DNA of 64,000 nucleotides from Lacticaseibacillus baoqingensis. Lineage in GTDB: Bacteria > Bacillota > Bacilli > Lactobacillales > Lactobacillaceae. Position 1 is the stretch's first letter, and every line of letters begins with the position of its first letter. Shown piece by piece: positions 1 to 8,484 of this stretch. The stretch spans positions 1-64,000 of the forward strand of contig NZ_RHOI01000003.1 in assembly GCF_003946165.1 (NCBI RefSeq), in the 5' to 3' direction. The position numbers and the translations under genes are program-made. The notes under the pieces are model-generated. The model was not told the origin of the DNA. It was given only the letters and a program-made list of their open reading frames with translations, and made no database searches.

Positions 1-159
1 CGTTTTACTAAAGAAGTTATCGGGTAAACCTGATAACTGACGGGCAAAGTCAGCTGCCCGATGATGCAGTCGCAGTAGGTGGGAGCCTGAAAGGCGTTTG
101 ACCACTGTGTCAATGACACGCGAGCTGCAAGCCACCGAATTTATTCAGTGGTAGTTGAC
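1..159 (+). mobile_element. Probable right end of an IS200/IS605-type (TnpB) element
   Basis: An open frame entering from the left edge ends at a TGA at 38-40 (last residues LLKKLSGKPDN). It is followed at once by a perfect small hairpin (CGGGCA/TGCCCG, 41-60) and, 70 bases on, by an imperfect hairpin (132-151, CCACCGAAT/ATTCAGTGG) ending in GTTGAC. A coding frame whose 3' end runs into a structured non-coding tail with a terminal palindrome is the layout of TnpB genes and their right-end guide (omega) RNA. The coding part visible is only 12 residues, so the family is inferred from layout, not from protein motifs. It could instead be the 3' end of an ordinary gene with its terminator. From 160 to 402 I see no gene and no clear signal. 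Confidence 0.35.
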
Positions 160-402
160 GTCTCTTCCTCATCTATTTATGACTTATGCACACACCCTAT
201 CAAGTTCACCGCTTTCAGTCAATGATCCAGTCGGTTAATGAATACATTCTAACTTTAAGCTCAATTTATTTTCTTATAAATAGACATTTATAGTATGACT
301 TGAATCACGGCAATAAAATTCAGTGCTTTCCAGCATCGCATCCAAACCAGAATACCGTATCTCGGACTTTTTGCCAGCGTATCAGGTCCTCCATTGGTAG
401 AC

Positions 403-431
403 CAAAAAGGACTGACCATTGTGTCAGCCCT
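403..431 (-). terminator. Rho-independent terminator of the FtsX-type ABC operon
   Basis: On the minus strand GGGCTGAC pairs with GTCAGTCC (one G-U) around a 6-base loop and is followed by five T residues. It lies about 70 bases beyond the stop codon of the permease gene ending at 502. Confidence 0.7.
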
Positions 432-501
432 TGATCATCGCTTATATCACAAGCATTATCGGTATTTATGCCCAGACATTCACAGATTTTGTAATTCTCA
501 T

Positions 502-2304
502 TTAAGCAGCTGGCTTGGTCAGTACGATCCGTTCATAGATCCACACCGTCAAGCCATAATAGATCGCATATAACACAATGAAGATCCCAAATGGTACCAG
601 TAAGTTGCCATAAGGATGTTGCAATAGCCCTTTAAACATTTTCAGTCCAAACAACACGTGAATGACCCCTAACGCCCCTGGAAAAATAAACAACGCACCG
701 ATTTCTTGGCGGATCGAACGCCGCAAAAGACTGGGACGCACGCCGATTTTTTGCAGCATCGCATAGCGCGCAGCATCAAAACCGGCCCCGCTTAAGATCT
801 TAAACATCAACGTCGAAGCAAGCATCGCTAAAAAGGCGATGCCTAAGAAAAAGCCCATGAACGCAAACCCGGAATACATGCTGTTGATCAGCGCATAGAT
901 CATGAACTTTTGCCCTGATTGGTCGGCTGATCGCACATGATATTGGCGGTTTTGCTGCGTGACCATCGTTTCGATGGCATCATAGTTCGCCGCAAAATCC
1001 CGCACTTGGTAAGTGACGATCGCCCGTGTTTGCCCTTGAGCCGCTGTAAAATCGGCATGGGAGACGACTTGTAATTGGCGCTGCCCATCTGCAGGCGTGC
1101 GAAATTGGAGCAGCTGTGCATCGACTTGGTCGACATACCGGGCAAAATTTTTGCTGGTCACGGTGATTTTTTTCCAGGTCCCATGATTAAACCATTCAAA
1201 TTCCAGCGGCTTGGCATCCAGTTGGGCCGCATCAAAATACAAAGCTTTGGGGGTGACTTTTTGCGTATAAGTGGTTTTGGCCGTTACCCCAGTCAGCTTT
1301 TGGGCTGCCTGTTGGGTCTTGGCATTGGCGTCGATGGTGACCACATCATAGGCAGTTTGCCGGCTGGCCATTTCGTTGATGTCATGCTGAAACCCTAACC
1401 CTACCGTGATCGCCCCTAACGCCAAGGCAAACAGCATCGCGACGACCGATAAGATCTTGGTGTAATCACGGATCCGAAAACTCAACTGACTCAAGGTGAA
1501 CGTATGTAACCCGCGGGCAGCAAAGCGCCGATCACGCTTCAACATGCCGATCAGCCACACTAACAGCGAGTTGAATAAGAAGTAAGTCCCTAACACGATG
1601 GTGACTAAAGCAATGCCGATCGCCATCAGCTGTAAGTGCGCCAGTTGGGTCATCGCCCAATAGCCAATGGCCAACAAGACTAGCGCCAATACCGCTTGGA
1701 TGAACAAGACCGGTTGCTTTTGCTGGATCCGATTCGGCGTCGTCGCGGCATGCAATAATGCCAACATCGGCGTCTTTAATAGCTTGGCCGCATTAAAAAA
1801 GGCCGCGATCACAAACATCACCATGAAAAACCCAAAGGTCCATAACAACGCCGGCGCCCAAAATGGTGAAAAATGGGTCGCCGGGGCATGCAGCATCCCG
1901 ATCAACAAGTTGCCGGCAAAGCTCGTCAAACCCATGCCGATCAAAACCCCGACCACTGATGCCAGCAAGCCGACGCTGACGGTTTCAATGAAGATCAATT
2001 GGCCGATTTTTCGGCCTTTGGCCCCTAACATCATGAACATCGCATAATCGCGCTGCCGCATGCTCATTAAAAACGTGTTGGCATAAACGATATACACCAT
2101 GGTGATGATCACCAACAACACTTCGCCAAACCCAAAGATGAAACTGGCCATCGCGACGGGTGAATTACTCTTTAAAAACGCGGTATTCGTCGCCAACGCC
2201 AAAAACATGTAAAACACGGCGCTGGCGATCACCAACCCGGAAAACAAAACCGCGTAATCGCGGAAGCGGGAGCGGATCCCGCCAAGTGCAAGTTTGCGTA
2301 ACAT
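502..2304 (-). CDS. FtsX-family ABC transporter permease (BceB/YtrF-like)
   Basis: The 600-residue protein has the FtsX/MacB-type permease layout: a first membrane segment near residues 17-37, three more between about 50 and 170, a further pair near 200-250, another near 285-305, a large extracellular domain of about 180 residues (310-490), and a C-terminal membrane block (about 495-590). It follows an ATPase gene by 28 bases, with a GGGAGG ribosome site before its ATG, so the two form an exporter pair. Pairs of this kind in Firmicutes serve antimicrobial-peptide resistance and sensing (BceAB) or lipoprotein and lipid handling. No histidine kinase or response regulator is present beside it, so a peptide-detoxification role is only an inference. 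The ordinary BceB protein is of similar length (about 640 residues). Confidence 0.85.
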   Translation of the reverse strand: MLRKLALGGIRSRFRDYAVLFSGLVIASAVFYMFLALATNTAFLKSNSPVAMASFIFGFGEVLLVIITMVYIVYANTFLMSMRQRDYAMFMMLGAKGRKIGQLIFIETVSVGLLASVVGVLIGMGLTSFAGNLLIGMLHAPATHFSPFWAPALLWTFGFFMVMFVIAAFFNAAKLLKTPMLALLHAATTPNRIQQKQPVLFIQAVLALVLLAIGYWAMTQLAHLQLMAIGIALVTIVLGTYFLFNSLLVWLIGMLKRDRRFAARGLHTFTLSQLSFRIRDYTKILSVVAMLFALALGAITVGLGFQHDINEMASRQTAYDVVTIDANAKTQQAAQKLTGVTAKTTYTQKVTPKALYFDAAQLDAKPLEFEWFNHGTWKKITVTSKNFARYVDQVDAQLLQFRTPADGQRQLQVVSHADFTAAQGQTRAIVTYQVRDFAANYDAIETMVTQQNRQYHVRSADQSGQKFMIYALINSMYSGFAFMGFFLGIAFLAMLASTLMFKILSGAGFDAARYAMLQKIGVRPSLLRRSIRQEIGALFIFPGALGVIHVLFGLKMFKGLLQHPYGNLLVPFGIFIVLYAIYYGLTVWIYERIVLTKPAA

Positions 2305-2332
2305 AATTTTCCTCCCAAAACAGCCCCGGCGA

Positions 2333-3091
2333 TTATTGTTGGAACGTCCCCAGTGTTTCTAAGATCTCTTGATAAAAGTCACTTTGACTCTTGTCGCCAT
2401 GGACTAATTCCTGGCCGATCTGGCCGTCTTTGATGAATAAGATGCGCTGGGCATAACTGGCGGAAAAAGGATCGTGCGTCACCAACAGAATCGACACGCC
2501 TTGTTCTTGGTTGAGTTGCGCCATCGTGTTGAGCAATTCCTTTGCCGATTGTGAATCTAAGGCCCCAGTGGGTTCATCCCCAAATAAGATCGCCGGGGCT
2601 TGGACCAGCGCCCGCGCAGCTGCTACCCGTTGTTTTTGCCCGCCAGAAAGTTCTGTGGGGTAATGTTCCAGCACCGCTTGGATCCCTAAGGTCGTGGCGA
2701 TTTTTTCTACAGCTTGGGTTTGCTTTTGATGGCTGACATTTTGCAGCGCCAGCGGCAAGGCAATGTTTTCGCGGGCGGTCAAATTCTCTAACAAGTTGAA
2801 GTCTTGGAAGATAAAACCGATTTTCTTGGCGCGAAAGTCAGACAGCTGATTGCCTTTTAAGGCGGTCACGTCTTGGCCATTGATCGCCACCGTGCCGGCG
2901 GTGGGCCGATCTAAGGTGGATAAAATGTTCAACAGCGTGGTTTTACCGGAACCAGAAGCGCCCATGATCCCGACAAATTCACCCGGCTGCACAGAGAAGC
3001 TCACGCCTTTTAACGCTTGAAATTGTTTTTCGTTGGCTTTGCCATAAGTCTTGGTCACGCCATTCACGGCGACGACAGGTTGAGTTTGCAT
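2333..3091 (-). CDS. ABC transporter ATP-binding protein (BceA/MacB-like)
   Basis: This 252-residue cytoplasmic ATPase energises the FtsX-type permease encoded just downstream. Walker A (GASGSGKT) is at residues 44-51, the Q-loop FQD at 95-97, the signature LSGGQ at 148-152, and Walker B with the catalytic glutamate (AILFGDEPT) at 167-175. The arrangement NLLENLTARENIALPL after the Q-loop is typical of the MacB/LolD/BceA subfamily, which works by mechanotransmission rather than bulk transport. A GGAGGC ribosome site precedes the ATG by seven bases. The gene is divergent from the APC transporter at 3314, so the roughly 220-base intergenic region must hold both promoters. Confidence 0.9.
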   Translation of the reverse strand: MQTQPVVAVNGVTKTYGKANEKQFQALKGVSFSVQPGEFVGIMGASGSGKTTLLNILSTLDRPTAGTVAINGQDVTALKGNQLSDFRAKKIGFIFQDFNLLENLTARENIALPLALQNVSHQKQTQAVEKIATTLGIQAVLEHYPTELSGGQKQRVAAARALVQAPAILFGDEPTGALDSQSAKELLNTMAQLNQEQGVSILLVTHDPFSASYAQRILFIKDGQIGQELVHGDKSQSDFYQEILETLGTFQQ

Positions 3092-3188
3092 GTTGATGCC
3101 TCCAATATTTTCTCGATGAGTCTATGTTACCGTACTGCACCCGGTTTGCGCCGAACATCGCCTAACAAAGCTGTAAGGCGTTAAGAAT

Positions 3189-3217
3189 TTGTTAAGCGTC
3201 CAGATTTTCGCTACAAT
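3189..3217 (+). promoter_or_regulatory. Promoter of the APC transporter transcript
   Basis: TTGTTA (3189-3194) and TACAAT (3212-3217) are separated by exactly 17 bases. Transcription would start near 3224, about 24 bases before a short ORF with a strong ribosome site and about 90 bases before the transporter start. Confidence 0.65.
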
Positions 3218-3247
3218 AAGACGATTGTGTCAAAAAGGAGGATTGTC

Positions 3248-3298
3248 ATGTTTTTTAATAAGGCGCCTGGTGCTTGCCGTGTTGTTGACACCCCTTAA
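3248..3298 (+). CDS. Short upstream ORF (16 codons), possible leader peptide
   Basis: ATG at 3248 follows AAAAGGAGGA by an ideal distance and opens the 16-residue frame MFFNKAPGACRVVDTP, ending TAA at 3296-3298. The main transporter ATG is 15 bases after this stop, with its own GGAGGA, so the two ribosome sites are distinct. The peptide has two adjacent Phe codons but no long run of one amino acid, and I see no terminator hairpin between it and the transporter. It could be a regulatory leader, a translational coupler, or chance. Confidence 0.4.
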   Translation: MFFNKAPGACRVVDTP

Positions 3299-3313
3299 CA
3301 CTGGAGGAACACT

Positions 3314-4957
3314 ATGCAACCTGAAACCAAACAAAAGCAATATATTCCTTGGGTCATTGTCGGTTTGATGGACTTTGTCACCGTGATCGGCTTTGACGAC
3401 ATTATTTATAACTTCCAAAATCAAGGCCTGGTTGCCGTTACCAGCTGGGTCTTGATGACCTTTTTTTATGTCATCCCTTACAACTTGATCGTCGCGCACA
3501 TGGGCTCGACATTTTCTGAGCACGGCGGCGGGATCACCAGTTGGATGCGCCAAACTAACGGGGATACCGTTGGCTATTTTGCCGCGTGGTTCTACTGGAT
3601 CACTGGCTTGCCTTATGTCGTGGATGTGGCCAATTCGGTGGTGATCTCATTTGGCTGGATCCTCAACGGCAACGGCAATATCCAAGCCAACCTGGGCAAC
3701 GCCTGGTTTGGGATCTTGACTGCGGTGATTTTTGTGCTTTTCATCTGGATCCAACACTTCTTCAAGAACAAGTCGCTGGAAGTGATGTCGACGATCGGCG
3801 GCGGGGCGATGTTCATCATGACGATTTTGTTTGTCGTGATGACGTTTGCCGGCTTAGCCCATGGTGATCCGATCGCCACGCACCCGTTCCACTTTTCCAG
3901 CTTCATGCCCAAAGACTTCTTCTCCTTGAGCTTCTTGTCGACGTTTGGGTTGTTCGTGTTTGCCATGAACGGCTCGGAATTAGCGGCGCCTTATACCGCC
4001 GACATGCGCCATCCGGCGAAAGACTTCCCCAAGGCCTTGAAGATGATCGCGATCATGACCATGTTTTTGACCTTGTTTGGCACCTTCTCCTTAGGCGTGT
4101 ACTTCAACGCCCATCACCTCCCGAATGACTTGAAAATGAACGGTTCATACTACGCGTTTCAAGCGATCGGGCGGCAATTTGGGCTGGGCAATGGGCTGAT
4201 GTATCTGTTTGCCGTTGTGCAAGGCATTTACATGCTGGCGCAATTGGCCGTGATCTTAGATGCGTCAACGCGCGTCTTCTTATCAGATGTGGCCAAGCGC
4301 TTCATGCCGCGCCAATTGACTAAAAAAACCGCCGATGGCCTGCCGATCAACGGCTACTGGCTGACCACGATCTTATGTGCGCTGATCATGGCCTTAGGCG
4401 GGTTGTTGCCAAAGATCAATGATATCTTCAACTGGCTATTGAACCTCAACGGGATCGTCAGCCCGTTTTCGACTTGTTTCTTATTCTGGTCTTATATCAT
4501 GGTGCGCCGGCATGCCGACCGGTTCCCGACGCCGGCTTATCGCTTCATCAAATCCGATAAATTGGGCTTGATTGTCGGGCTGTGGATGTTGATCATCACC
4601 TTTTTGCTGGCCGTGTTAGGCTTTTTCCCGACTGATGCCAATGAACAGACTTTCGCGTTGATGTTGACGTTAAACATCGTGGTGCCGATCGGGATGGTGG
4701 TATTAGGCGTCATGATGCCTTGGATCGCCAAACGCCAAGCGAAAGGCAATGCCTTTGGCCGCGGCAGCTGGTGGTTGTTTACAGGCATCTTGTTGATCGT
4801 TTTGGTGAGCTTGGCGAGTTACGGGATCGCCACGAACTTGCTGGCCCATGCCGCCGGTGCGCTGCGGGTGGTGACCATTGGGATCGTGGATCTGCTTTTG
4901 ATCGGTGTGATCTTGAAGTTCACCGCCAATGGCCGCCATGGCACAACTGAAAACTAA
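3314..4957 (+). CDS. APC-superfamily amino acid transporter
   Basis: The 547-residue protein carries about 12 to 14 hydrophobic segments across its whole length and the APC-type N-terminal region in which an early unwound helix is followed by GGGITSWMRQ (about residues 75-84). The length and C-terminal extra helices resemble the glutamate/GABA antiporter and YjeM-like branches of the APC superfamily more than the shorter AAT permeases. Substrate cannot be told from sequence. Translation starts at ATG 3314 behind GGAGGA. It is transcribed alone: a T-rich hairpin follows, and the next promoter is at 5155. A short ORF in the leader (3248-3298) may affect its expression. Confidence 0.85.
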   Translation: MQPETKQKQYIPWVIVGLMDFVTVIGFDDIIYNFQNQGLVAVTSWVLMTFFYVIPYNLIVAHMGSTFSEHGGGITSWMRQTNGDTVGYFAAWFYWITGLPYVVDVANSVVISFGWILNGNGNIQANLGNAWFGILTAVIFVLFIWIQHFFKNKSLEVMSTIGGGAMFIMTILFVVMTFAGLAHGDPIATHPFHFSSFMPKDFFSLSFLSTFGLFVFAMNGSELAAPYTADMRHPAKDFPKALKMIAIMTMFLTLFGTFSLGVYFNAHHLPNDLKMNGSYYAFQAIGRQFGLGNGLMYLFAVVQGIYMLAQLAVILDASTRVFLSDVAKRFMPRQLTKKTADGLPINGYWLTTILCALIMALGGLLPKINDIFNWLLNLNGIVSPFSTCFLFWSYIMVRRHADRFPTPAYRFIKSDKLGLIVGLWMLIITFLLAVLGFFPTDANEQTFALMLTLNIVVPIGMVVLGVMMPWIAKRQAKGNAFGRGSWWLFTGILLIVLVSLASYGIATNLLAHAAGALRVVTIGIVDLLLIGVILKFTANGRHGTTEN

Positions 4958-4968
4958 CGCCGTCAAAA

Positions 4969-5014
4969 AAGTCTGCCGACGCTGCCTAAGGTGCGCCGGT
5001 AAGGCTTTTTTTTT
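4969..5014 (+). terminator. Probable terminator after the APC transporter
   Basis: An imperfect GC-rich hairpin (CCGACGC/GCGCCGG with one mismatch, plus GCCT/AGGC pairing) is followed by nine T residues at 5006-5014. The run of T is convincing; the exact stem is not. Confidence 0.5.
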
Positions 5015-5045
5015 CGCTGAATTAGAATGAGTATCATTAAGTGAC

Positions 5046-5081
5046 GCACAACTGTTATTGAACAAAAAAAGTTGTGCTTTT
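5046..5081 (+). terminator. Second hairpin with T-tract
   Basis: GCACAACT (5046-5053) pairs perfectly with AGTTGTGC (5070-5077), followed by TTTT. It is about 75 bases before the promoter of the iron-type operon, so it may back up the preceding terminator. Confidence 0.5.
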
Positions 5082-5154
5082 CTGTTTCCCCTGTTATGCT
5101 TGTTCCGGCGGCGTTTGCAAGCGTTATCTGGGAATTATCAGCGGTGGCGAGTGC

Positions 5155-5183
5155 TTGTCGGCTGAAGCTTATTATCATATAAT
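5155..5183 (+). promoter_or_regulatory. Promoter of the FMN reductase / iron-uptake operon
   Basis: TTGTCG (5155-5160) and a perfect TATAAT (5178-5183) are spaced by 17 bases. The AT-rich ATTATCATATAAT over the -10 is weakly symmetric, and GAATGAGTATCATT lies further upstream near 5025-5038. Both resemble Fur or DtxR-type operators only loosely, so metal control is an inference. Confidence 0.6.
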
Positions 5184-5230
5184 TCACATTACATTGTCAT
5201 TTAATTTTCACCAAAAAGGAGGAAACGATT

Positions 5231-5731
5231 ATGTCATGGGGATTTATTAATGGGAGTCCAAACGCCTTGGGGCATACTGACGCACTCGCGCAATTCCTCC
5301 TGGCGGGTCAAGCCTGCACGACCTTGCCATTGGTCAACTATCACATTGCCCAACTCGGCCAACACCGCGATCAGCCCGATGATTTTATCCGTTTAGCCCA
5401 AACCATTAGTACTTGTGATGCGTTATTGATCGGCACCCCAGTCTATTGGTCGGACATGACCGGATTATTGAAGACATTCTTGGATCGCTGCACGCTGATC
5501 GCCAAACAAGTGGCTTTTCGCCATGTGCCCACTTACGTCTTAGTCAACGGCACCCAACGCCCAGCGCAAACCGCCCCTGGTATCGCACCGGCGATCGCCC
5601 AACTGGCAGATTTCTTACAGTGGGATTATCGCGATACGATCGTGGTGGATACCAGCTTGGTGCGGCCGCCAGCTTTTGCGCAAGTCCTGACACCTTGGCA
5701 ACAACAGTTACAGGAGGCACAGCATGACTGA
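5231..5731 (+). CDS. Flavodoxin-fold NAD(P)H-dependent FMN reductase
   Basis: The 166-residue protein matches the NADPH-dependent FMN reductase / flavodoxin-like family: an N-terminal phosphate loop GSPNALGHTD (residues 8-17) and the flavin-ring loop GTPVYWSDMTGLLKTFLDR (about 76-94). Such enzymes reduce flavins, quinones or iron chelates in the cytoplasm. It is the first gene of an operon and its stop overlaps the start of the ABC ATPase gene by 8 bases, followed by two FecCD permeases and a binding protein. This placement suggests it reduces the metal-chelate brought in by the transporter, for example releasing iron from a ferric siderophore. That role is inferred from position; no chelate-specific motif is visible. 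Confidence 0.8.
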   Translation: MSWGFINGSPNALGHTDALAQFLLAGQACTTLPLVNYHIAQLGQHRDQPDDFIRLAQTISTCDALLIGTPVYWSDMTGLLKTFLDRCTLIAKQVAFRHVPTYVLVNGTQRPAQTAPGIAPAIAQLADFLQWDYRDTIVVDTSLVRPPAFAQVLTPWQQQLQEAQHD

Positions 5732-6518
5732 TGCAATTTCAGGTGAAGACCTCGTGGTCGGCTACGGCCGCAAAACCATTGTCGACCACCAATCCATTCA
5801 TATTCCAGCCGGGCAGATCACCGGCTTGATCGGCCCAAACGGCAGCGGCAAATCCACCTTGCTAAAAGCGCTCGCCGGCATCAATCCCATTGACCATGGG
5901 CACATCACGATCAATGGCCAGCCGCAAGCGCAACTCAGCGCCAAAGCGTTAGCTAAAGCCCTGGCTTATTTGGCGCAAGCCCCTGATGTCCCAGGCGATC
6001 TCACGGTGGCCACTTTAGTCAAATTAGGGCGCTATGCGTATCACCGCGGGTTTTTTGGCCAAGATCCGCATGAAAAAGCCCAAGTGCGCGCGGCTTTAGT
6101 GGCCGCTAAAGTCGCAGAGTTGGCCAATCGGCCGCTAGCCAGCTTGTCTGGCGGCCAGCGCCAGCGGGCGTTTATTGCCATGACTTTAGCGCATGACAGC
6201 CCGATCATCATGTTGGATGAACCCACGACTTACTTAGATCTGACCCATCAACTGGACGTTTTGAACTTGATGCAGCACTTGAATCAAGTTGCGGCTAAAA
6301 CCATTATCGTGGTGTTACACGACTTGAACCAAGCGGCGCGCTATTGTGATCAGCTGGTTTGCTTACATGACGGCCAAGTCGTCGCCACTGGCAGTCCCAA
6401 AGCGGTGCTGACGGCACCATTGCTGGCGAAGGTCTTTCAAGTCAGTGCGCAAGTCGTCACCCCTGCTGGCTGCGACTACCCGCAGCTGCTCAATTGTCAA
6501 ACGCTGGTGAGCGCATGA
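5724..6518 (+). CDS. FecE/FhuC-type ABC transporter ATPase
   Basis: The 264-residue ATPase drives import through the two FecCD permeases encoded next. Walker A (GPNGSGKS) is at residues 37-44, the signature LSGGQ at 141-145 and Walker B (IIMLDEPT) at 161-168, followed by TTYLDLTHQLDVLNLMQ, a wording typical of the iron-siderophore/heme/cobalamin class (FecE, FhuC, BtuD). Its ATG overlaps the end of the reductase gene, and its own stop overlaps the start of the first permease (ATGA), indicating translational coupling. Confidence 0.9.
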   Translation: MTDAISGEDLVVGYGRKTIVDHQSIHIPAGQITGLIGPNGSGKSTLLKALAGINPIDHGHITINGQPQAQLSAKALAKALAYLAQAPDVPGDLTVATLVKLGRYAYHRGFFGQDPHEKAQVRAALVAAKVAELANRPLASLSGGQRQRAFIAMTLAHDSPIIMLDEPTTYLDLTHQLDVLNLMQHLNQVAAKTIIVVLHDLNQAARYCDQLVCLHDGQVVATGSPKAVLTAPLLAKVFQVSAQVVTPAGCDYPQLLNCQTLVSA

Positions 6519-7492
6519 TGCGCCGCAGCAAATGGGCGCTTAACGCCGAGTTATTGGTGCTGGTCCTTGGCTTGGCGGCGCTGAGCTTAAGCGCTGGGGT
6601 CCATTGGTATGCGCCTAGTGCGCTTTGGACCAGCCAGCCGCAAGTCACCTCGATCATGTGGCAGATCCGCTTGCCGCGCGTCATTGCCGCAGCGGCAGTC
6701 GGGGCGTTATTAGCATTTGCCGGCCAGTTGATGCAAGGCTTGTCGCGCAACCCGATCGCCGATCCGTCGATCCTTGGGGTCAATGCTGGGGCCACGTTGA
6801 TGCTGATGCTGGGGGCTTTGAACGGCTTGGCCTTGACCATCATCAATACCTTGTGGCTGAGTTTGTTAGGCGCTGGGATCGCGTTTATGTGTGTGTTAGC
6901 GCTGGCGATGCGCCGCGGCGGATTGGATGTTTTGCGCTTCATTCTTGGCGGGACCGTTTTTTCCAGTTTGATCACCTGTTTGGCGTATGCCGTCGGGTTG
7001 TTGACCAACAGTACCGCCCAGTTTCGCAATTTGCTGGTCGGCGGCTTCACCGGCGCCACCGCCAGCCAGGCATTGACCGCTAGCAGCGGCGTGATCGTGG
7101 TGGTGATCATCGCCTTATTTGCGCACAAGGAACTTTCGCTGATGGTGCTGGATGACACCACTGCCCGCAGCCTCGGCGTGGATCCCAGCCGCGTGCGCTT
7201 ATTAGCCGCCTTATTGGTCGTGATCTGCGCCGGCATCGCCGTAGCCATCGCCGGCAATATCGGTTTTGTGGGCTTAGGGGTGCCGCAAGTGATCGCTTAT
7301 TTACACCCTGACCGCTTTGAAAAAAACATGGCCCCCACCATGTTAGGCGGAGCCGCATTTATGCTGGCAGTCGATGTGCTCGCCAAAACGGTGACGGCAC
7401 CGAACGAATTGCCGCTTTCGGCGTTAAGTGCGATTTGCGGCGGGATCTTCTTGTTCGCCATTCTTTCTGATCCTAGGAGGCAGCGCCTATGA
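6515..7492 (+). CDS. FecCD-family permease 1
   Basis: An integral membrane protein of about 325 residues with 9-10 predicted helices. The motif RLPRVIAAAAVGALLAFAG near its N-terminus, GLSRNPIADPSILGVNAG (about residues 79-96) and GFVGLGVPQVI (about 250) are hallmarks of FecC/FecD/BtuC permeases; the last is the coupling helix region. I place the start at ATG 6515, which forms an ATGA overlap with the ATPase stop behind GGTGAG, rather than at an upstream TTG at 6494. It pairs with the permease that follows to form a heterodimeric channel for iron chelate, heme or a corrinoid. Confidence 0.9.
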   Translation: MMRRSKWALNAELLVLVLGLAALSLSAGVHWYAPSALWTSQPQVTSIMWQIRLPRVIAAAAVGALLAFAGQLMQGLSRNPIADPSILGVNAGATLMLMLGALNGLALTIINTLWLSLLGAGIAFMCVLALAMRRGGLDVLRFILGGTVFSSLITCLAYAVGLLTNSTAQFRNLLVGGFTGATASQALTASSGVIVVVIIALFAHKELSLMVLDDTTARSLGVDPSRVRLLAALLVVICAGIAVAIAGNIGFVGLGVPQVIAYLHPDRFEKNMAPTMLGGAAFMLAVDVLAKTVTAPNELPLSALSAICGGIFLFAILSDPRRQRL

Positions 7493-8472
7493 ACAAGAAA
7501 ACGCTCATCGGCTGGGTCGCGTCGACTATCGTCATGCTGGCGTTGACCATATTGTTATTGAGTTTAGGCGATATTTCCTTGAGCTTTGGCCAAGTGCTTC
7601 AGGCGTTGTTTGGCGGCGGTGATCGCATTGCCAGCATCGTTGTATGGAAAATGCGCCTGCCTTATGTGGCGGCAGCTTTGATCACCGGGGCTTGTTTGGC
7701 CGCCAGCGGTTTGTTACTGCAGACCTTGACGCATAATGCCTTAGTTGATTCCAGCATCCTCGGCGTCAACGCCGGCGCGAGTTTAGGGGCGGTGCTGTTG
7801 ATCACCTTAGGCGCCAGCATCCGCGGCTTTGCTACCGATACTTGGTTGCCGCTGGCAGCTGTATTAGGTGCTTGTTTAAGTCTGGCTTTAGTCGCTGGCC
7901 AAAAAGGCACTGGCAGCCGCTTGCAGTTGTTGTTGCGCGGGGTGGCGTTGACCGCCTTGTTGAACGGCGTGATCTTGATGTTGCAGCTGAATATGAACAG
8001 CTTTGCTTTTGACCGCGTTTTGGTATGGTTATCCGGCAGTTTTTGGAACGTCGATTGGGTGTTTTTGCGTCACTATGGGCTGGCGGCGATCGCCTTGATC
8101 GTCATCGTCTTCGCCTTAATCCGGCCTTTAGGCATGTTAGTCCTCGGCGATGATATGGCCGCAGCCAGCGGCGTCAATGTCACAAAGCTCAAGCGCGGCA
8201 CCTTATTGCTGGCGATCGCCTTGGCCGCAGTGGCGGTGACTGTCGGCGGCGCGATCAGCTTAGTGGGCTTGATGGCCCCGAATATTGCCAAGCACTGGTG
8301 CGGCCACCGCTTTGCCGCATTGCTGCCGGTGACTATCATGGTCGGCGAAGCGATCATGCTTCTGGCCACCATCGTTGCCAATAACTTGTTTTTACCGGCG
8401 CTTTTGCCAGTCGGGCTGGTGGTCGCGGTGATCACCATGCCTTATTTCTTGTTTTTGCTATTTCAACAATAA
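7489..8472 (+). CDS. FecCD-family permease 2
   Basis: A 327-residue paralogue of the preceding gene, overlapping it by 4 bases and preceded by AGGAGGC. The family motifs KMRLPYVAAALITGACLAASG (split about residues 47-66), LVDSSILGVNAGASLG (about 85-100) and GAISLVGLMAPNIAKHWCG (about 246-264) are present. The two permeases would form a heterodimer with two copies of the FecE-type ATPase. The final loop has NIAKHWCGHR in place of the more common PHIAR.LVG.DHR, a modest deviation. Confidence 0.9.
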   Translation: MNKKTLIGWVASTIVMLALTILLLSLGDISLSFGQVLQALFGGGDRIASIVVWKMRLPYVAAALITGACLAASGLLLQTLTHNALVDSSILGVNAGASLGAVLLITLGASIRGFATDTWLPLAAVLGACLSLALVAGQKGTGSRLQLLLRGVALTALLNGVILMLQLNMNSFAFDRVLVWLSGSFWNVDWVFLRHYGLAAIALIVIVFALIRPLGMLVLGDDMAAASGVNVTKLKRGTLLLAIALAAVAVTVGGAISLVGLMAPNIAKHWCGHRFAALLPVTIMVGEAIMLLATIVANNLFLPALLPVGLVVAVITMPYFLFLLFQQ

Positions 8473-8484
8473 GGAGCCTTACAT

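Noticed and set aside
5096-5182. 28-codon ORF before the FMN reductase gene
   Set aside because: It lacks a ribosome site and runs through the -35 and -10 of the operon promoter.
4960-5230. Cobalamin or other riboswitch before the FecBCDE-type operon
   Set aside because: The distance from promoter to start is about 45 bases and no B12-box-like sequence is present.
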